A DNA stretch of 64,000 bases from NCBI RefSeq assembly GCF_000002875.2, contig NC_009418.2, positions 728,130 to 792,129 on the forward strand, in the 5' to 3' direction. The notes under the pieces are model-generated. The model was not told the origin of the DNA. It made no database searches and was given only the letters and a program-made list of their open reading frames with translations. Origin of the DNA: Leishmania infantum JPCM5. Its lineage: Eukaryota > Euglenozoa > Kinetoplastea > Trypanosomatida > Trypanosomatidae. The stretch's first letter is position 1, and each line of letters starts with the position of its first letter. A program made the position numbers and the translations under genes. Of this stretch, positions 1-10,225 are shown piece by piece.

Positions 1-2038
1 GGGCCGCAACGGCAGCGAGGGAGACACGGGAGCGCAGGCGAGGGGGCCAAGCGGCGAGAGGACGGGGGGAGGAGGGGAGGGGCCATTTCTCGCTACCCCC
101 CTCTGGCACGCGCTGCATCGCCTCCCACGCCCGTCATCACCGGCATCGTCTCCCTCATTCTTGCTGATACGCTCCTGCACCACTTCTACGGTGCTGTGCA
201 GCCACCTCGCGCCGGGCGCTGTCATAGCACGCCCAGCATGTCCCTCTTTCCTCCTGTCGCGCTCACCGGCCTCGCCGCATCATGCCAGCCACACCGCACA
301 GAGGTATTTCAGCCTCCAGTGTCTGCATCACGGACGGCAGGCGATGTCACCAAACAGGCTCGCGTGCGATTCAACGGGTATGCGTCCCCCATCCTGTTTT
401 CTGATTTTGCAAGAGAAGCGCTGATGCAGGAAGCAGCCCGTGGCCCCGCCAGCGCCGGACGCAGTTCAACTGCAGTGGGCGTAGCGACGCACAGCGCTGT
501 TGGCTGGCCCGCGCCCGTCACGAAGCGTTGGTACAGGGGTCTGCATTCTGCAAGACGCGCAGTTCACTCCCACAGGCCCCACAGGGCACCTGGCGTACCA
601 GCGTCTTAGCATTCAGGTGCAGCAAGCGACAGGAGGCACCGCGCTGGCGTCTCCGCGCTCACACACCACGACACGGAGCACAGGTGTACGCCCTCGCCCG
701 CTTCCCAACGACAAGAGCGAGGCAGCGGCGTTCCGGCTGTGCTGCCACGTCCATGCTAGGCGCATGCACACCACGTCCGGCCGAACACCTAGGAGTCAGC
801 CACGCAGACGCACACCTGCCAGGTGTCCCGCAAGGCCACGGCAAAATGCACGACTACGGCCGACAGCACCCACGAAGGCGGGCCCCTCTGGCGACGCCGC
901 CTACGCAGCGCTCTGCACGCCAGAGCTGACGCGATTGGAAGCAGCTCTTGCGACGCTGCCCTGCGCGCCGCTGTCTCTCGGTCATGCTCATCATACAGCC
1001 AGCCTCGAGGGATGGATGCAGTCCTGCTGCGGTATCACTCCGCCACGCACTGTCACGCTGACCAGCAACCGGCGCGAAAGCCCCTTGAGCAGATCGCCTC
1101 GCGACGACTGCGCGACCGTTCTGCGAGACAGGCTCCAACCGCCCCACTACAGCCTCCGTCCTCACCCCGCTCCGCGGTAGACTCCCTGGGCCTGCTCCCC
1201 AGCAAGCCAGTGCCGCGCCAGCAAGGGACACAGAGACAGCCGCGGCGTTTGCCGGCCCTACCGCCCGCACGCTCGGCTGCCTGCATCACGGCGCCACAGA
1301 GGCCCAGCCGCGGCCCGCACCACACTCGCTGTGCATCACGGCTTTCCCAGACCATCGCCCCGCCCACAAGAACAAGTCGAAGATCGCAACGCCTGCATGC
1401 CGAGCCGCACAACCATCCCTCCTGGGCCCTCTTCGTCTCATCACCGCGGTGGACCCCCGAGATGGCAGCTCAACCCCAGCGGCGCCATCGAGACCACATC
1501 TGCAAACAGACCGCACATGTATGGCACGCTTCCGATGGCGTGAGAGAGGGGTCGAAGGGAGTGGGGTCAGTGGAACCCGGCATGATGGACTCGGGTGTAC
1601 CCGCGTTCGTGCGCAGGGACTGGCGCACCCACCTGCTGGCCTGGGACGGAGAGGCCGAGGCAACCACGAGAAGGAGAGTGCCCGAGAGCTGGCCGGCAGC
1701 ATTCCCTGCCCAAGGTGCACCCACACGATGAGACTGAGACATTGGAGGTTGTAGGGTCGAGCGGCAGTGAGGAAGAGGGCTACTGCGGGTGTGCTTGGAC
1801 CGCGGCGAATAAGTTCACCGAGGCAACGTTGTCGGAACGCGTTCAGGAGGTACTTCCGGGTGCCCAAGAGACTGAATGAGGGAGCCGTTCGAGCGGTGTG
1901 GTGACATGCAGTTCCTTGACCAGCGTGGAAAAAGTTTGAAAAGCGGTTCGCAGAATAGGTGAGCAGTCCAGTCAAAAAGGAAAAAAAAAAGAAAGCGTCT
2001 GGTTCCCCTGCCTTCATGCCGCCAATCGGGCGCGCCTT
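1..2038. other. GC-rich sequence without a recognisable gene (3' flank of the first gene)
   Basis: About 1.9 kb downstream of the stop of the 2039-5083 gene. Unlike the other intergenic stretches it is GC-rich and not purine-biased. Open frames exist on both strands (for example 823-1731 + and 1286-2017 -), but they overlap each other, have no recognisable domain and read as composition-driven. It may be a long 3' UTR plus a degenerate element. The last 60 bases before the gene end include a run of A on the + strand near 1980-1992. Confidence 0.4.
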
Positions 2039-5000
2039 TCAGTGAGCTACCGGAGTCGAAGGGTACAATTCGAGCACGTTATCTGCGTCGTCGTTGATCT
2101 GCTGCTGCCGCAAAAACTGCTGAAACGCTGCGTCATCGTGCACGACCAACTGGCCGTTTGTTGTGTTGCTGCATTCGGCAAGCACAGGGGGCAACTCACC
2201 CTTTTCAAGCTTCACAAAGATATTGTTGTTGAAGAGGGTTGTCTCGTCCACCATGCGAACGTAATCTGTAAAGTTCTCCGCGAAGAGCTTGAAGGAGCGC
2301 AGCTGCATTGAGATGGGCACACCGCGGTTGGTTTGAAACTTGCGCAGAAAACCGCGTGGAACGGCAGTCTCTACCTCTACGGTGATACCAAGAAACATGA
2401 TTTTGTACGGCATTGGCAAGGCGGGTTGGCGAGCCTTCTCGGCCACGAAGTACTGCTCTATCTGTGTCTTCTTGTTGTAGCCTGGGCCTTGTTTGAAGAG
2501 TGTGAGGTGGGCATCGCGCACCATGGCGACAACCTGCTGCACAAACGGCTTCCACATCATGGTGCCGTCGAGTACGATGCTGCGGCCTTGGTTGATCGCC
2601 TTCACAAGGAGGTTCTCGGCGGCACGGGTGCTGTGCGTGTGCGCCTCTGATAACGACATCTCGCATTCTAGCGGCAGCTTGAACTCATCGGCATTCACGA
2701 CAACACTCTGCTCTTTGTGGCTTTCCCACCAGCTGCTCTTGGCGAGAGCCGCGACGGCTGTCGTCTTGCCTGCGGCCATACCGCCGCCCAGAAAAATGAA
2801 GAGAGGCTGATCCGGCAGCTGCTGATGAGATGGTGTCGACGAGAGGTGTGTGTGTGTGCTACCGTTTCCGCCGCTCCCGGTAACACTCAAGTCGTCCTTG
2901 ATGCCTTGCAAGCGGCGAAGCGTCACCACTGCCGAGTGTAGCTCGCGGTAACGCTTGAACTTCTCCTCTTGACGAATTTTTTTGATGCACGTAAAGAACT
3001 CCTTCATCTTCCGCAGGCGTGGAACACTTGCCCCGCGAGAGCTGATCCATTCTACAAGCGCAGGAACCGTCTGCACGCCATCTAAGGGGTAGATGACGTA
3101 GTCGCCGCCGTCCAGGATGCCCTCGAGAGAGTCACGCTCCGCCCCTCCGCTGTCCTCTCCTAGCGGCTGCACCCCATCCTCCACGCTGCCGCCTTGGATG
3201 CTGGAATTTGCTCCGGTGCTGCTTCTGCTGCTGAACTGCGGTGGCGTGGTCACGAATTCGTTTCGAGCGCTTTCCCCCACGGGGGTACTGAAGAGGATCT
3301 CCGTCGGCGTCGGCGGTGAAGCTGTGGTCCGTTTGTCAGCCCATTGCACAACCAGTGAGGGTGCATCTGGCCGACTGCTCGGCGACGCGCTCGTGTGTCT
3401 CCCTGACGCGGCGTCGACGTCGCTGACGATCTTGTACGCTTTACCTTGACTCCGTGTCGGTGTGCTGCGGCGCGGACCCATACTAGTGTTTTGCGGCGAT
3501 CTCGCAACGTCGTCAGTACCTGGAGTGGCAGTCGTCCCTTGTGATGCAGTGCCGCTGCGACCGTTTGTGCGCCGCGGAGCCACCTCTTCGTTGTGAGGCA
3601 GGGCCGGGGACCCTGCGTCGACAACGGGAGAATGGCCGCAGCGAAACTTCACCAATGGCGCCTGTGTGGAGTGCGTTGAGGCCTTGGCCAGGGCCTTTGG
3701 TGCCGACAAAGTTGGCAAGGGTGTTGCCCCGTCAGCGCGAGTGTACGCACCGGGGTTTGGATCCTGGTGGCGGTGTTTTCGGTGCGGAATGGGAGGAATG
3801 TACACGATGGTTGGGAACCAGCTGACCTTGTACAGGCTTGACAACTCTGGCTCTGCTACGGCATAGACAACGGCTATGGTCGGCATCGGATCAAGCAGCC
3901 GCTTCGCTGTGATCTTCTGGAACATGTCGATCACTTCGTTGCTCTTGGCCGAATACTTGGCATGGAAGACGATCACAAGACCCTTGGTGTTGCTCTGCAG
4001 TGCTTTGCGGTAGTTGCTGAGCGTCAAAAAGCGCAACCCGTACACGGCCGCGGCGTTAAAGGCGCGGGCGGACATGACGTTGGGGGACATAATATGGGTA
4101 AAGCCACTCCTTGTTGCCGTGTTGCAGGCATCTGCACTGACCGGCATTATGCTTGGGGACGAGGTGGACGCTGCGTCGTTGCCTAACGTTTCGCCGAATG
4201 TGGGCGAGAGCTTTGGCAGGGGAGTGGCCACAATGGCGTCGGACGGCTTTCCCTTGCTAACCGACGTGGAGGTGAAGTGCTGCTGCAGACTCGGAAAATT
4301 GAGCCCATCCATTTTCGCATTGCCAGCCATTGGCGAGCCACTGGCAGAGACGATGCCGTGCTTGTTGAGGGCTGTCCCGCCCACGAGGGTGCTGTCGATG
4401 TAGCTCGGACGACGCGGCGAGTCTACGCAAGGGCGCGGTGCCACTGTTGAGGTAAATGTGTCCACCGACAGCAAACTCTCCGTCGGTTCGAGGTACGTGT
4501 GCGGGGGGAGCAGCCAAGGCGTGTGCACCACGTCATCGGCACCTTCATTAGGGGCAAGATCGACGCAGATAGGCAACACGTACTCCCGCACGTACACCTC
4601 GTACTCCTTGTTGATCTGAATCACGTAGTCGGCTCGGTGCCAGTTCCACGAGAAGTACATGGGTACGAGCGTGTTGAGAATGGACAGCAGGTGCTCAACC
4701 GACTTGTCCGGGTCGCAGCAGGACATTCCGGCCGCCACATCACGCTCGTCAGAGTGATCTTCAGATGAGTGCGCCGCACATCCGTCATCAGAAGTGTCCT
4801 CGCTAGAGTCTTTCGCGTCGCGCCCGACGTGTAAGGCGAGATCGAGGGAATTGATGCAGTAGGAAGCACGCTTGCGAATATGCCGAATGAGACGGAATCG
4901 GTCCTGTGCAAAGCGAATCGCCCACTTGTGGCACAACTCCTGTAGCAGCTCGGGGTTTTCACGTGTAAGGAAGAGCATCGTACAGCACGCAGCAAGCTTC

Positions 5001-5083
5001 GCCACGTACATGTACGGCGGATGCTCGATTGCCTTGAGGACGTACTCGACAAAAGGTACGTAAGGAGGTGGCGATTGCATCAT
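2039..5083 (-). CDS. Thioredoxin-like fold fused to a zeta-toxin-type P-loop kinase domain
   Basis: 1014 residues from the first ATG pair (5083); the frame is open further upstream, but only to a GTG and through a low-complexity hydrophobic stretch. Residues 1-160 are helical with an acidic Ser/Asp/Glu patch. Residues about 350-430 resemble a thioredoxin fold: a strand GLVIVFHA, a helix, then a strand ending in WFPTIVYIPP, which carries the cis-proline context. The usual CxxC is replaced by KYSAKS, so redox activity is not expected. Residues about 440-700 are Ser/Thr/Pro-rich linker. Residues about 755-960 hold a P-loop, GGGMAAGKTT, followed by VNADEFK and LDGTMMW, the order seen in zeta-toxin/AAA_33 kinases. 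In bacteria that family phosphorylates UDP-N-acetylglucosamine; the substrate here is unknown and no toxicity is implied. The fold assignments are family knowledge; the combined role is not known. Confidence 0.85.
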   Translation of the reverse strand: MMQSPPPYVPFVEYVLKAIEHPPYMYVAKLAACCTMLFLTRENPELLQELCHKWAIRFAQDRFRLIRHIRKRASYCINSLDLALHVGRDAKDSSEDTSDDGCAAHSSEDHSDERDVAAGMSCCDPDKSVEHLLSILNTLVPMYFSWNWHRADYVIQINKEYEVYVREYVLPICVDLAPNEGADDVVHTPWLLPPHTYLEPTESLLSVDTFTSTVAPRPCVDSPRRPSYIDSTLVGGTALNKHGIVSASGSPMAGNAKMDGLNFPSLQQHFTSTSVSKGKPSDAIVATPLPKLSPTFGETLGNDAASTSSPSIMPVSADACNTATRSGFTHIMSPNVMSARAFNAAAVYGLRFLTLSNYRKALQSNTKGLVIVFHAKYSAKSNEVIDMFQKITAKRLLDPMPTIAVVYAVAEPELSSLYKVSWFPTIVYIPPIPHRKHRHQDPNPGAYTRADGATPLPTLSAPKALAKASTHSTQAPLVKFRCGHSPVVDAGSPALPHNEEVAPRRTNGRSGTASQGTTATPGTDDVARSPQNTSMGPRRSTPTRSQGKAYKIVSDVDAASGRHTSASPSSRPDAPSLVVQWADKRTTASPPTPTEILFSTPVGESARNEFVTTPPQFSSRSSTGANSSIQGGSVEDGVQPLGEDSGGAERDSLEGILDGGDYVIYPLDGVQTVPALVEWISSRGASVPRLRKMKEFFTCIKKIRQEEKFKRYRELHSAVVTLRRLQGIKDDLSVTGSGGNGSTHTHLSSTPSHQQLPDQPLFIFLGGGMAAGKTTAVAALAKSSWWESHKEQSVVVNADEFKLPLECEMSLSEAHTHSTRAAENLLVKAINQGRSIVLDGTMMWKPFVQQVVAMVRDAHLTLFKQGPGYNKKTQIEQYFVAEKARQPALPMPYKIMFLGITVEVETAVPRGFLRKFQTNRGVPISMQLRSFKLFAENFTDYVRMVDETTLFNNNIFVKLEKGELPPVLAECSNTTNGQLVVHDDAAFQQFLRQQQINDDADNVLELYPSTPVAH

Positions 5084-5125
5084 GATGCTGCGTGGAGGAG
5101 AAAACCAAGCAGAGGGGAAGTGAGC

Positions 5126-5127
5126 CT
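5126..5127 (-). promoter_or_regulatory. Candidate trans-splice acceptor AG for the 2039-5083 gene
   Basis: On the minus strand an AG follows a short pyrimidine tract (purines at 5128-5140 on +) 43 bases before the ATG. Other AGs are close, so the exact site is uncertain. Confidence 0.3.
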
Positions 5128-6349
5128 CAAAGAGAGAGCACACATACACACTCGCAAAGAAGAAACAAAAAAGGGGAGTGGTATTTGAGCGACAATACCA
5201 AGCCGAAAGCGCACGCACAACAAAAATGAAAAACGAACAAAACCTCGACACACGCCGAAATTCTCGTTGGTCTTGCTGGGATGTTCCCACTTCTTTGTTC
5301 GTTGTCCTCTAGTGCGGTAACCACCCCCTCCTCCTCATAGCAGAGTATGAGATGAATGGACCACCGCTCTTGATACACCGAGGCTCGTAAGAGTCAAAGA
5401 GCGCAGAGATAACAGAAAGCAAGTGCGGATTCACGAGTGAGGAGCTCACCAGAAAAGGAAAGACAAAGGCACACACGCAAAGAGAAATCGTAGGTTAGAG
5501 AGAGAGCGCAAGAAACGGAATCGCTTGTGGGGGCTAGGGGCGCCAGAGGAAATAAAGTTCACAGATGATGACCCGGAAACAACGCGCAGGAGAAAGAAAA
5601 ACAACCAGCGAAAAAAATCAATAAGATCGCAAGATCGGCGATTGAGGAAGACACAACTTCTTGCGGCAAATTGGCCGGCTGCGGCCACTTCACAGGTTAG
5701 AACTAATCAGCAAAGCTGATAAGAGGCCACAGCACGAGAGCCCACACCAGTACAGCAGGTAAGGAGTTCAACCACCCGCGACGACCTGAGGGGAGAGAGA
5801 GAGAAAGGGTGCAATTAGAAAGCGGCACGTTTCTCGATACCGCCACAAAGTCTTCCCCTGTTCTTCAGCCCGCGGCTGCGCTTCGACATACAATACAAAA
5901 AAAAACTTAAGAGTAGAAAAAGGGAAGCCACAACAACAAGCACATACAAGCACACAAAAAGAAGGAGAGTCCACAGTGACCATATAAAGTCCGTTGAGCA
6001 GCAGGGGAATTCGATTTGTAGTACTGAACAAAAACAAAAAAAATAGAGAGGCAGCCGTCGAAGACAGAGGGGGAGGAGGGGAACACGAGATGTTGGTATC
6101 GAAGAGGGAGGAAGAGAATCAGTATGACACGCACTAGTCCATTTAAATGGGTAATAATAACAAGAGAGTCTCGGCCACGAAAGGAAAGGCAAAAGGAAAA
6201 ACCTAACCGATGTGAAGTGAGAGCTGATCGTCAAAGGGCTAAGGAAAACAAGCACAAAGAGAAAGCAGCGGAAACGGAGGGCGAGTGAGGGAGACAGCAG
6301 AAGCAAGAAGCCAGCGACAAGTAAAAACCTAGAAACGCACAGACCCCCT

Positions 6350-6364
6350 ACACACACACACACA
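6350..6364. repeat. (CA)n microsatellite
   Basis: Uninterrupted CA dinucleotides in the 5084-8211 intergenic region. Confidence 0.8.
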
Positions 6365-7040
6365 AAGGCACAGGCAAAAAAAGAGGCAGGCCTCTTTGAC
6401 CTTTCGCTGCTCAGGACAACTTTTCGAATCCCCTTTTTTGAACCGTCGTTGCATATATATATATGTGTGCACGAGATTCCTCCTTTATTGCCGTGTTGCA
6501 CACGCTGCGCTGTACGCTATTCGGTCCCCTACGTTTATCAAGACTCCAGATCGGCCTCTTCTTTGCCTTGCGTTTCTTGTCGTTCCTCCGCCGCTGGCGC
6601 GCACTTGCGTACGCCAACTCGGTGGCCTGGTCCCACTCCTCTTCTACGCGCGTGGGCGTGCGCTTTGAATCGTTTTTCTCCACTGCGCCGCCGCTCCCGC
6701 TGTTTTTTTTTTTTGCCGTGTGTGAGCGTCAACGGGGGCTGGGAAAACGGTGGGGAGCCGCAACGACTAACACCGATCAAACCTCTCTGTTCTTTTTTTT
6801 TTGTCTGCTTGGCGGCTCAGTGTGCGCGGACGTCTGCAGCTTCTTTTTTTTTTCTGCTAAGACGTTGCTGTCGTCACTGCTGCACGAGAACACCTTTGCC
6901 GACCTTCCTCGTATATGAAAGCAAATTGGTAGATTCGTGGCCTCCCCTCGCTGCCTTTTCCCTATCCCCGTTATGCCTGCGCGTTTGTGTGTCGGGAAGT
7001 GGAGAGCGTCTTGACGCTCGGTATAGACCACGCGGCAACT

Positions 7041-7074
7041 GTGGTGGTGGTGGTGTGTGTGTGGGGGGGGGGGT
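7041..7074. repeat. (GGT)n(GT)n followed by an 11-G run
   Basis: GGT repeats pass into GT repeats and then an uninterrupted G run; in RNA sense this is a C run followed by (AC)n. One of five such tracts in the window. Confidence 0.85.
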
Positions 7075-8211
7075 ATGTGAACTGGGAGACAACGGCAGGC
7101 GGAAAGGGCCGCAGGCAGGGGGGTACAAAATGCCTGACACCTTCTCTTTCTCGGGCGGAGGAGCGGGGGAGGGTATTCTTCCTCCTTTTTGACTCCGTGT
7201 CGTGTCCGTTTCACGTTACACGGCTGCTCCTTTCAAGTGTTCCTTGGCAGTAACGCCAAGGGTGGTTCTTCGGTCTCTTCGTTTAGAGGTGCTGATCTCT
7301 TTGTGTGCTGTGCTTTCGCTGTGTGGGATGCTGCTCACCCACAACGCAGAAAAAAAAAGAAAAAGGGGGAGGGGTGCGGGGACGAGGAAGGCGTGGCGGA
7401 GAGAAAATATATTCACCGCGTAGGTACGCACCCGAAACGAGACAAGGCGGACATGCAAGGTCACGAGCACCACTACGATTTCAGGATGTTAAGAATGAAA
7501 GGGAGAGGGAGGAGGAGCCCAACAGAAACACCTAAAACCAACAACGACCGACAAGCCACCTGCTACGCGGCAGCCTTTGGCGTGCATGGAGGACGAACAA
7601 GTTTTGGTTCGGGCACATACACGCACCACAAACATAGTCGGTTTACGGAAAAAGATGAAAGGGCAACGAGAAAGAGAGAAAGAAGTTGTACAACGTGCCG
7701 TTCCAGGTGCAGTGAGCAGATGACGTCAATTCAAAAAGGAAAGGGTGCGCAGAGGCGCGCCACGCGAAACGTGAGCCCGCACCATCATCGGAAAGCGGCT
7801 CATCCGTTCGCCGTCTGAGGGTTGTGAAAACGTGGAGCGCCGATGTAGCCTCTTGTTGGCTGCTTATGGGTGCAGCTGTGCGTCTGTGCGCACGTGATGG
7901 ATGAAACGGGCGCGCCAACAGAGACAATCTGCCGCCTTGGTTATTTTGTTTCTTTTTCGGGTGTGGGAAAAATGAAGCGACGCCCCTTCATGATATTCTG
8001 CTCAGGAGACGCATAGGAGAAAGCGCTGACGGTGAGCGGAAGGGCCTTCAGCCGACGTGAACAAGCAAGGATGACGACGCCGCGCAGAACACAAAGGTGG
8101 TGCGGCTTCCGTGTGTCGTGTCGCCATCCACTTGGGCTGAGCATGAGGCCGATAATGGGGCGAAAGAACCTGAACAAGCGCACCGCTCCTTCACTGCTAG
8201 CGATTTCTTCG

Positions 8212-9045
8212 TCACGTGGTCATCAAAGACAGCAGGCCGTGCATGAAACGCTGCACTTGCACCGATTGCACCATTGTCGTTGGGTTGTAAGCCACAATTG
8301 GACCGCCCTCGATCTCCGTCTTGCCGCGAATCGGATCGACAACGTGAATGAAGACACCATAGACGATGCCCGGATTCTTTTCCTGAAGTCGAAGTGCGTG
8401 GTAGAGGGCGCAGTTGCACAGGTAGCGCCCTGCGTTGCGCGAAATTGCCCAGCTCGGAGCCTGAAACGCTGGCATCGCCATGTCCTTTCTGTCTGCGTCC
8501 GAGGGTGTCACCTCATTTTTGGTCACGGCACCCGTCACAGAGTGATGCCATGACTCGGCAATGGTGTCGTTCACCTGCTGAATCAAGCGCTCCAGCTTCT
8601 CGAGCTGCGGCGAGCCCGCCTTGCCGAACCAGCTCTCGTGAAATACTTCGATCGTGCCGTCCTCCGGTACAATGGGCTCGTGGTTGAGCACCTTACCGTC
8701 CACGTCAGGGACGCTGGCAAAGAGCTCGTTGTAGCCCTGCACCTCGACGCGGATGAGCCCCGTTGTGTCATTGTGAACACCTAGGTGGCAGAGAAGGATC
8801 TTCACCTTGCCGGCGCCGTGTTCGGCGATGATGTCGGCAATTTCCCTCTCCACTTTCTCAAAGTACGCCGCGACGGTGGTCACGCTGACATCCAGCTCCG
8901 TGTAGCGCATCTCCGCTACGTCGGGATGGCGCTTCAGGTTCTCCACGACACGAAGGGCAATGTCGGAGCTGGGGTTCACCTTCACAGTGGCGAAGGGTCC
9001 GTAGCCCGTGATGAACACGACGATGCCCGCCTTTGAGTGCAGCAT
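8212..9045 (-). CDS. PGP: Pyroglutamyl peptidase I (peptidase family C15)
   Basis: 277 residues from an ATG immediately after an upstream TAA. The enzyme removes N-terminal pyroglutamate from peptides in the cytosol. The N-terminus has the family signature ITGYGPFATVKVNPSS. The catalytic triad is visible: Glu101 in LIRVEVQGYN, Cys210 in NAGRYLCN and His234 in GVFIHVVDP. The Cys-His spacing of 24 equals that of bacterial PGP-I (144 and 168), whereas Glu to Cys is 109 residues instead of 63, so about 46 residues are inserted between them, around residues 115-190. Bacterial enzymes are about 215 residues. Orthologues are known in trypanosomatids. No tetramer or regulatory features can be read from the sequence. 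Confidence 0.92.
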   Translation of the reverse strand: MLHSKAGIVVFITGYGPFATVKVNPSSDIALRVVENLKRHPDVAEMRYTELDVSVTTVAAYFEKVEREIADIIAEHGAGKVKILLCHLGVHNDTTGLIRVEVQGYNELFASVPDVDGKVLNHEPIVPEDGTIEVFHESWFGKAGSPQLEKLERLIQQVNDTIAESWHHSVTGAVTKNEVTPSDADRKDMAMPAFQAPSWAISRNAGRYLCNCALYHALRLQEKNPGIVYGVFIHVVDPIRGKTEIEGGPIVAYNPTTMVQSVQVQRFMHGLLSLMTT

Positions 9046-9046
9046 T

Positions 9047-9295
9047 TTAAGCGGTGCGGAACTGCGAGGAGCCCTGTGTGCCCGTAGAAGGCCACTTGCA
9101 ATAGTGAGACGTTGATTGTGCGGTGGTCGTTGGGAAGGGAAAGTGGAGGTTGATTCTCTCCCAGTGCTGAGGGCATAGCTGCTCAGAAAAGCCCTCGGGC
9201 GCGCAAAAGCCTACGAAGAGACGCTGTTCGAGAGGGACCATGCGAGTTGCGTAAAAGTGAAATGCGCAGGTCAGTCCCAGTGGCAGAGGCTGCAT
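9047..9295 (-). other. Upstream open frame ending next to the PGP start
   Basis: An 82-codon ATG frame ends in TAA directly before the PGP ATG (TAAAATG on the minus strand). The composition is weakly coding-like, but a pyrimidine tract at about 9125-9150 (RNA sense) inside it looks like the PGP splice signal, so it is more likely 5' flank than a separate gene. Confidence 0.25.
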
Positions 9296-10225
9296 AGTAA
9301 GAGACAGCTCACCACCGTTGTCTTTGATCGGTTGACACAATTCCAACGGTATAGGCTGCCACGACTATCCGCAACATTACTCACATGATCTTCGTTGCAA
9401 TAGAGGTGTTTTTATGGTTGCGCCGCCGTGTCCGCGTTCGCAGCAAGACGATCAAGTTCTAAACAGCTACGGAGAACGCGCATGCAAGCACAAACGCACA
9501 CTTCATCGAGGCAAGCAGGCGAGTAGTAGCTGTGGTAGCACGACAAGCAGCCGCAGTTCCACTGCAAGGAGCGAAAACCGCACACTCGGCTAACTAACGG
9601 CGCTTGCTACGAAGGCTTGTGCATGCTAGACTCCAGAACGGACGTGCGCCAACATCAGAATGTTAGCAAACCGTTCTTTTTTTTTGGTTGTTGGTGCTTT
9701 TCCACCCTCGTCCTTGGTGGTCTCCCCTGCGCCGGCAAGCTGTCTCCTGCACTGCGTCGCCGTGGGCACCGGCGCCGCCGCACACATCGGACCACGTTAC
9801 GCGATTTCCATGCGGCGCTTTCCTTGTGGCTTTGCTCGGTTGTTGATGATTTCATGAGGATGCTCCTCAGTAACCGGGAAGAAATCATAATACGACAGAA
9901 GTGGGCGGGGAGGAGGGAGACATTCATGAGAGATGAGGAGGACACACCGGCAGAAGTGACCTGCCTGTCACCTCCCATGTATACTCGAGGGCACCCACAA
10001 ATGGAGAACACGGATCGGGTGAGGCTTGCGGAAGCGGACGCTGTGGAGAAACGAGTCTCTTCGTCACAATCGCTTCAAGCGTTTTACTCGCCGACGCGGT
10101 CGAGCTGTGAAGGAGGCGTTGCCACAAGCGCCGTGAAGATTCAGCGATAGCCGACCAATCAGTGCAAAGCACATCTGGAGAACTCGACAGCGCTTAGTTT
10201 TACCTTTTTCCATGATCTCCCTTCA
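9296..10225. other. Intergenic sequence
   Basis: No recognisable gene; mixed composition, a T run at about 9677-9684 on + and short frames without domains. It lies between the PGP gene and the SIDER2-like element. Confidence 0.4.

Larger units (their letters stand above)
5084..8211. other. Intergenic region with polypurine/polypyrimidine tracts
   Basis: 3.1 kb between the PGP gene and the zeta-kinase fusion. 5084-6400 is A/G-rich on + (pyrimidine-rich in RNA sense) and would hold the splice signals of the leftward gene. 6420-7260 is the reverse: T/C-rich on +, with T runs at about 6702-6713, 6792-6800 and 6845-6853. A GGT/GT/G tract lies at 7041-7074. 7340-7800 is again A/G-rich. No open frame has coding character. 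Confidence 0.5.

Noticed and set aside
823..1731. 302-codon open frame on the + strand
   Set aside because: Overlaps open frames in other phases and strands in GC-rich sequence, has no domain and runs against the transcription unit.
1286..2017. 243-codon open frame on the minus strand
   Set aside because: Begins in an A/T homopolymer region, has no recognisable domain and lies in the 3' flank of the zeta-kinase fusion gene.
5084..5290. N-terminal extension of the zeta-kinase fusion with a hydrophobic, signal-like segment
   Set aside because: Starts with GTG, not ATG; the hydrophobic residues come from a pyrimidine tract and a splice acceptor is likely inside it.
7189..7818. 209-codon + strand frame rich in Lys, Arg and His
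   Set aside because: Composition follows the purine-rich sequence; no domain, and opposite to the transcription unit.
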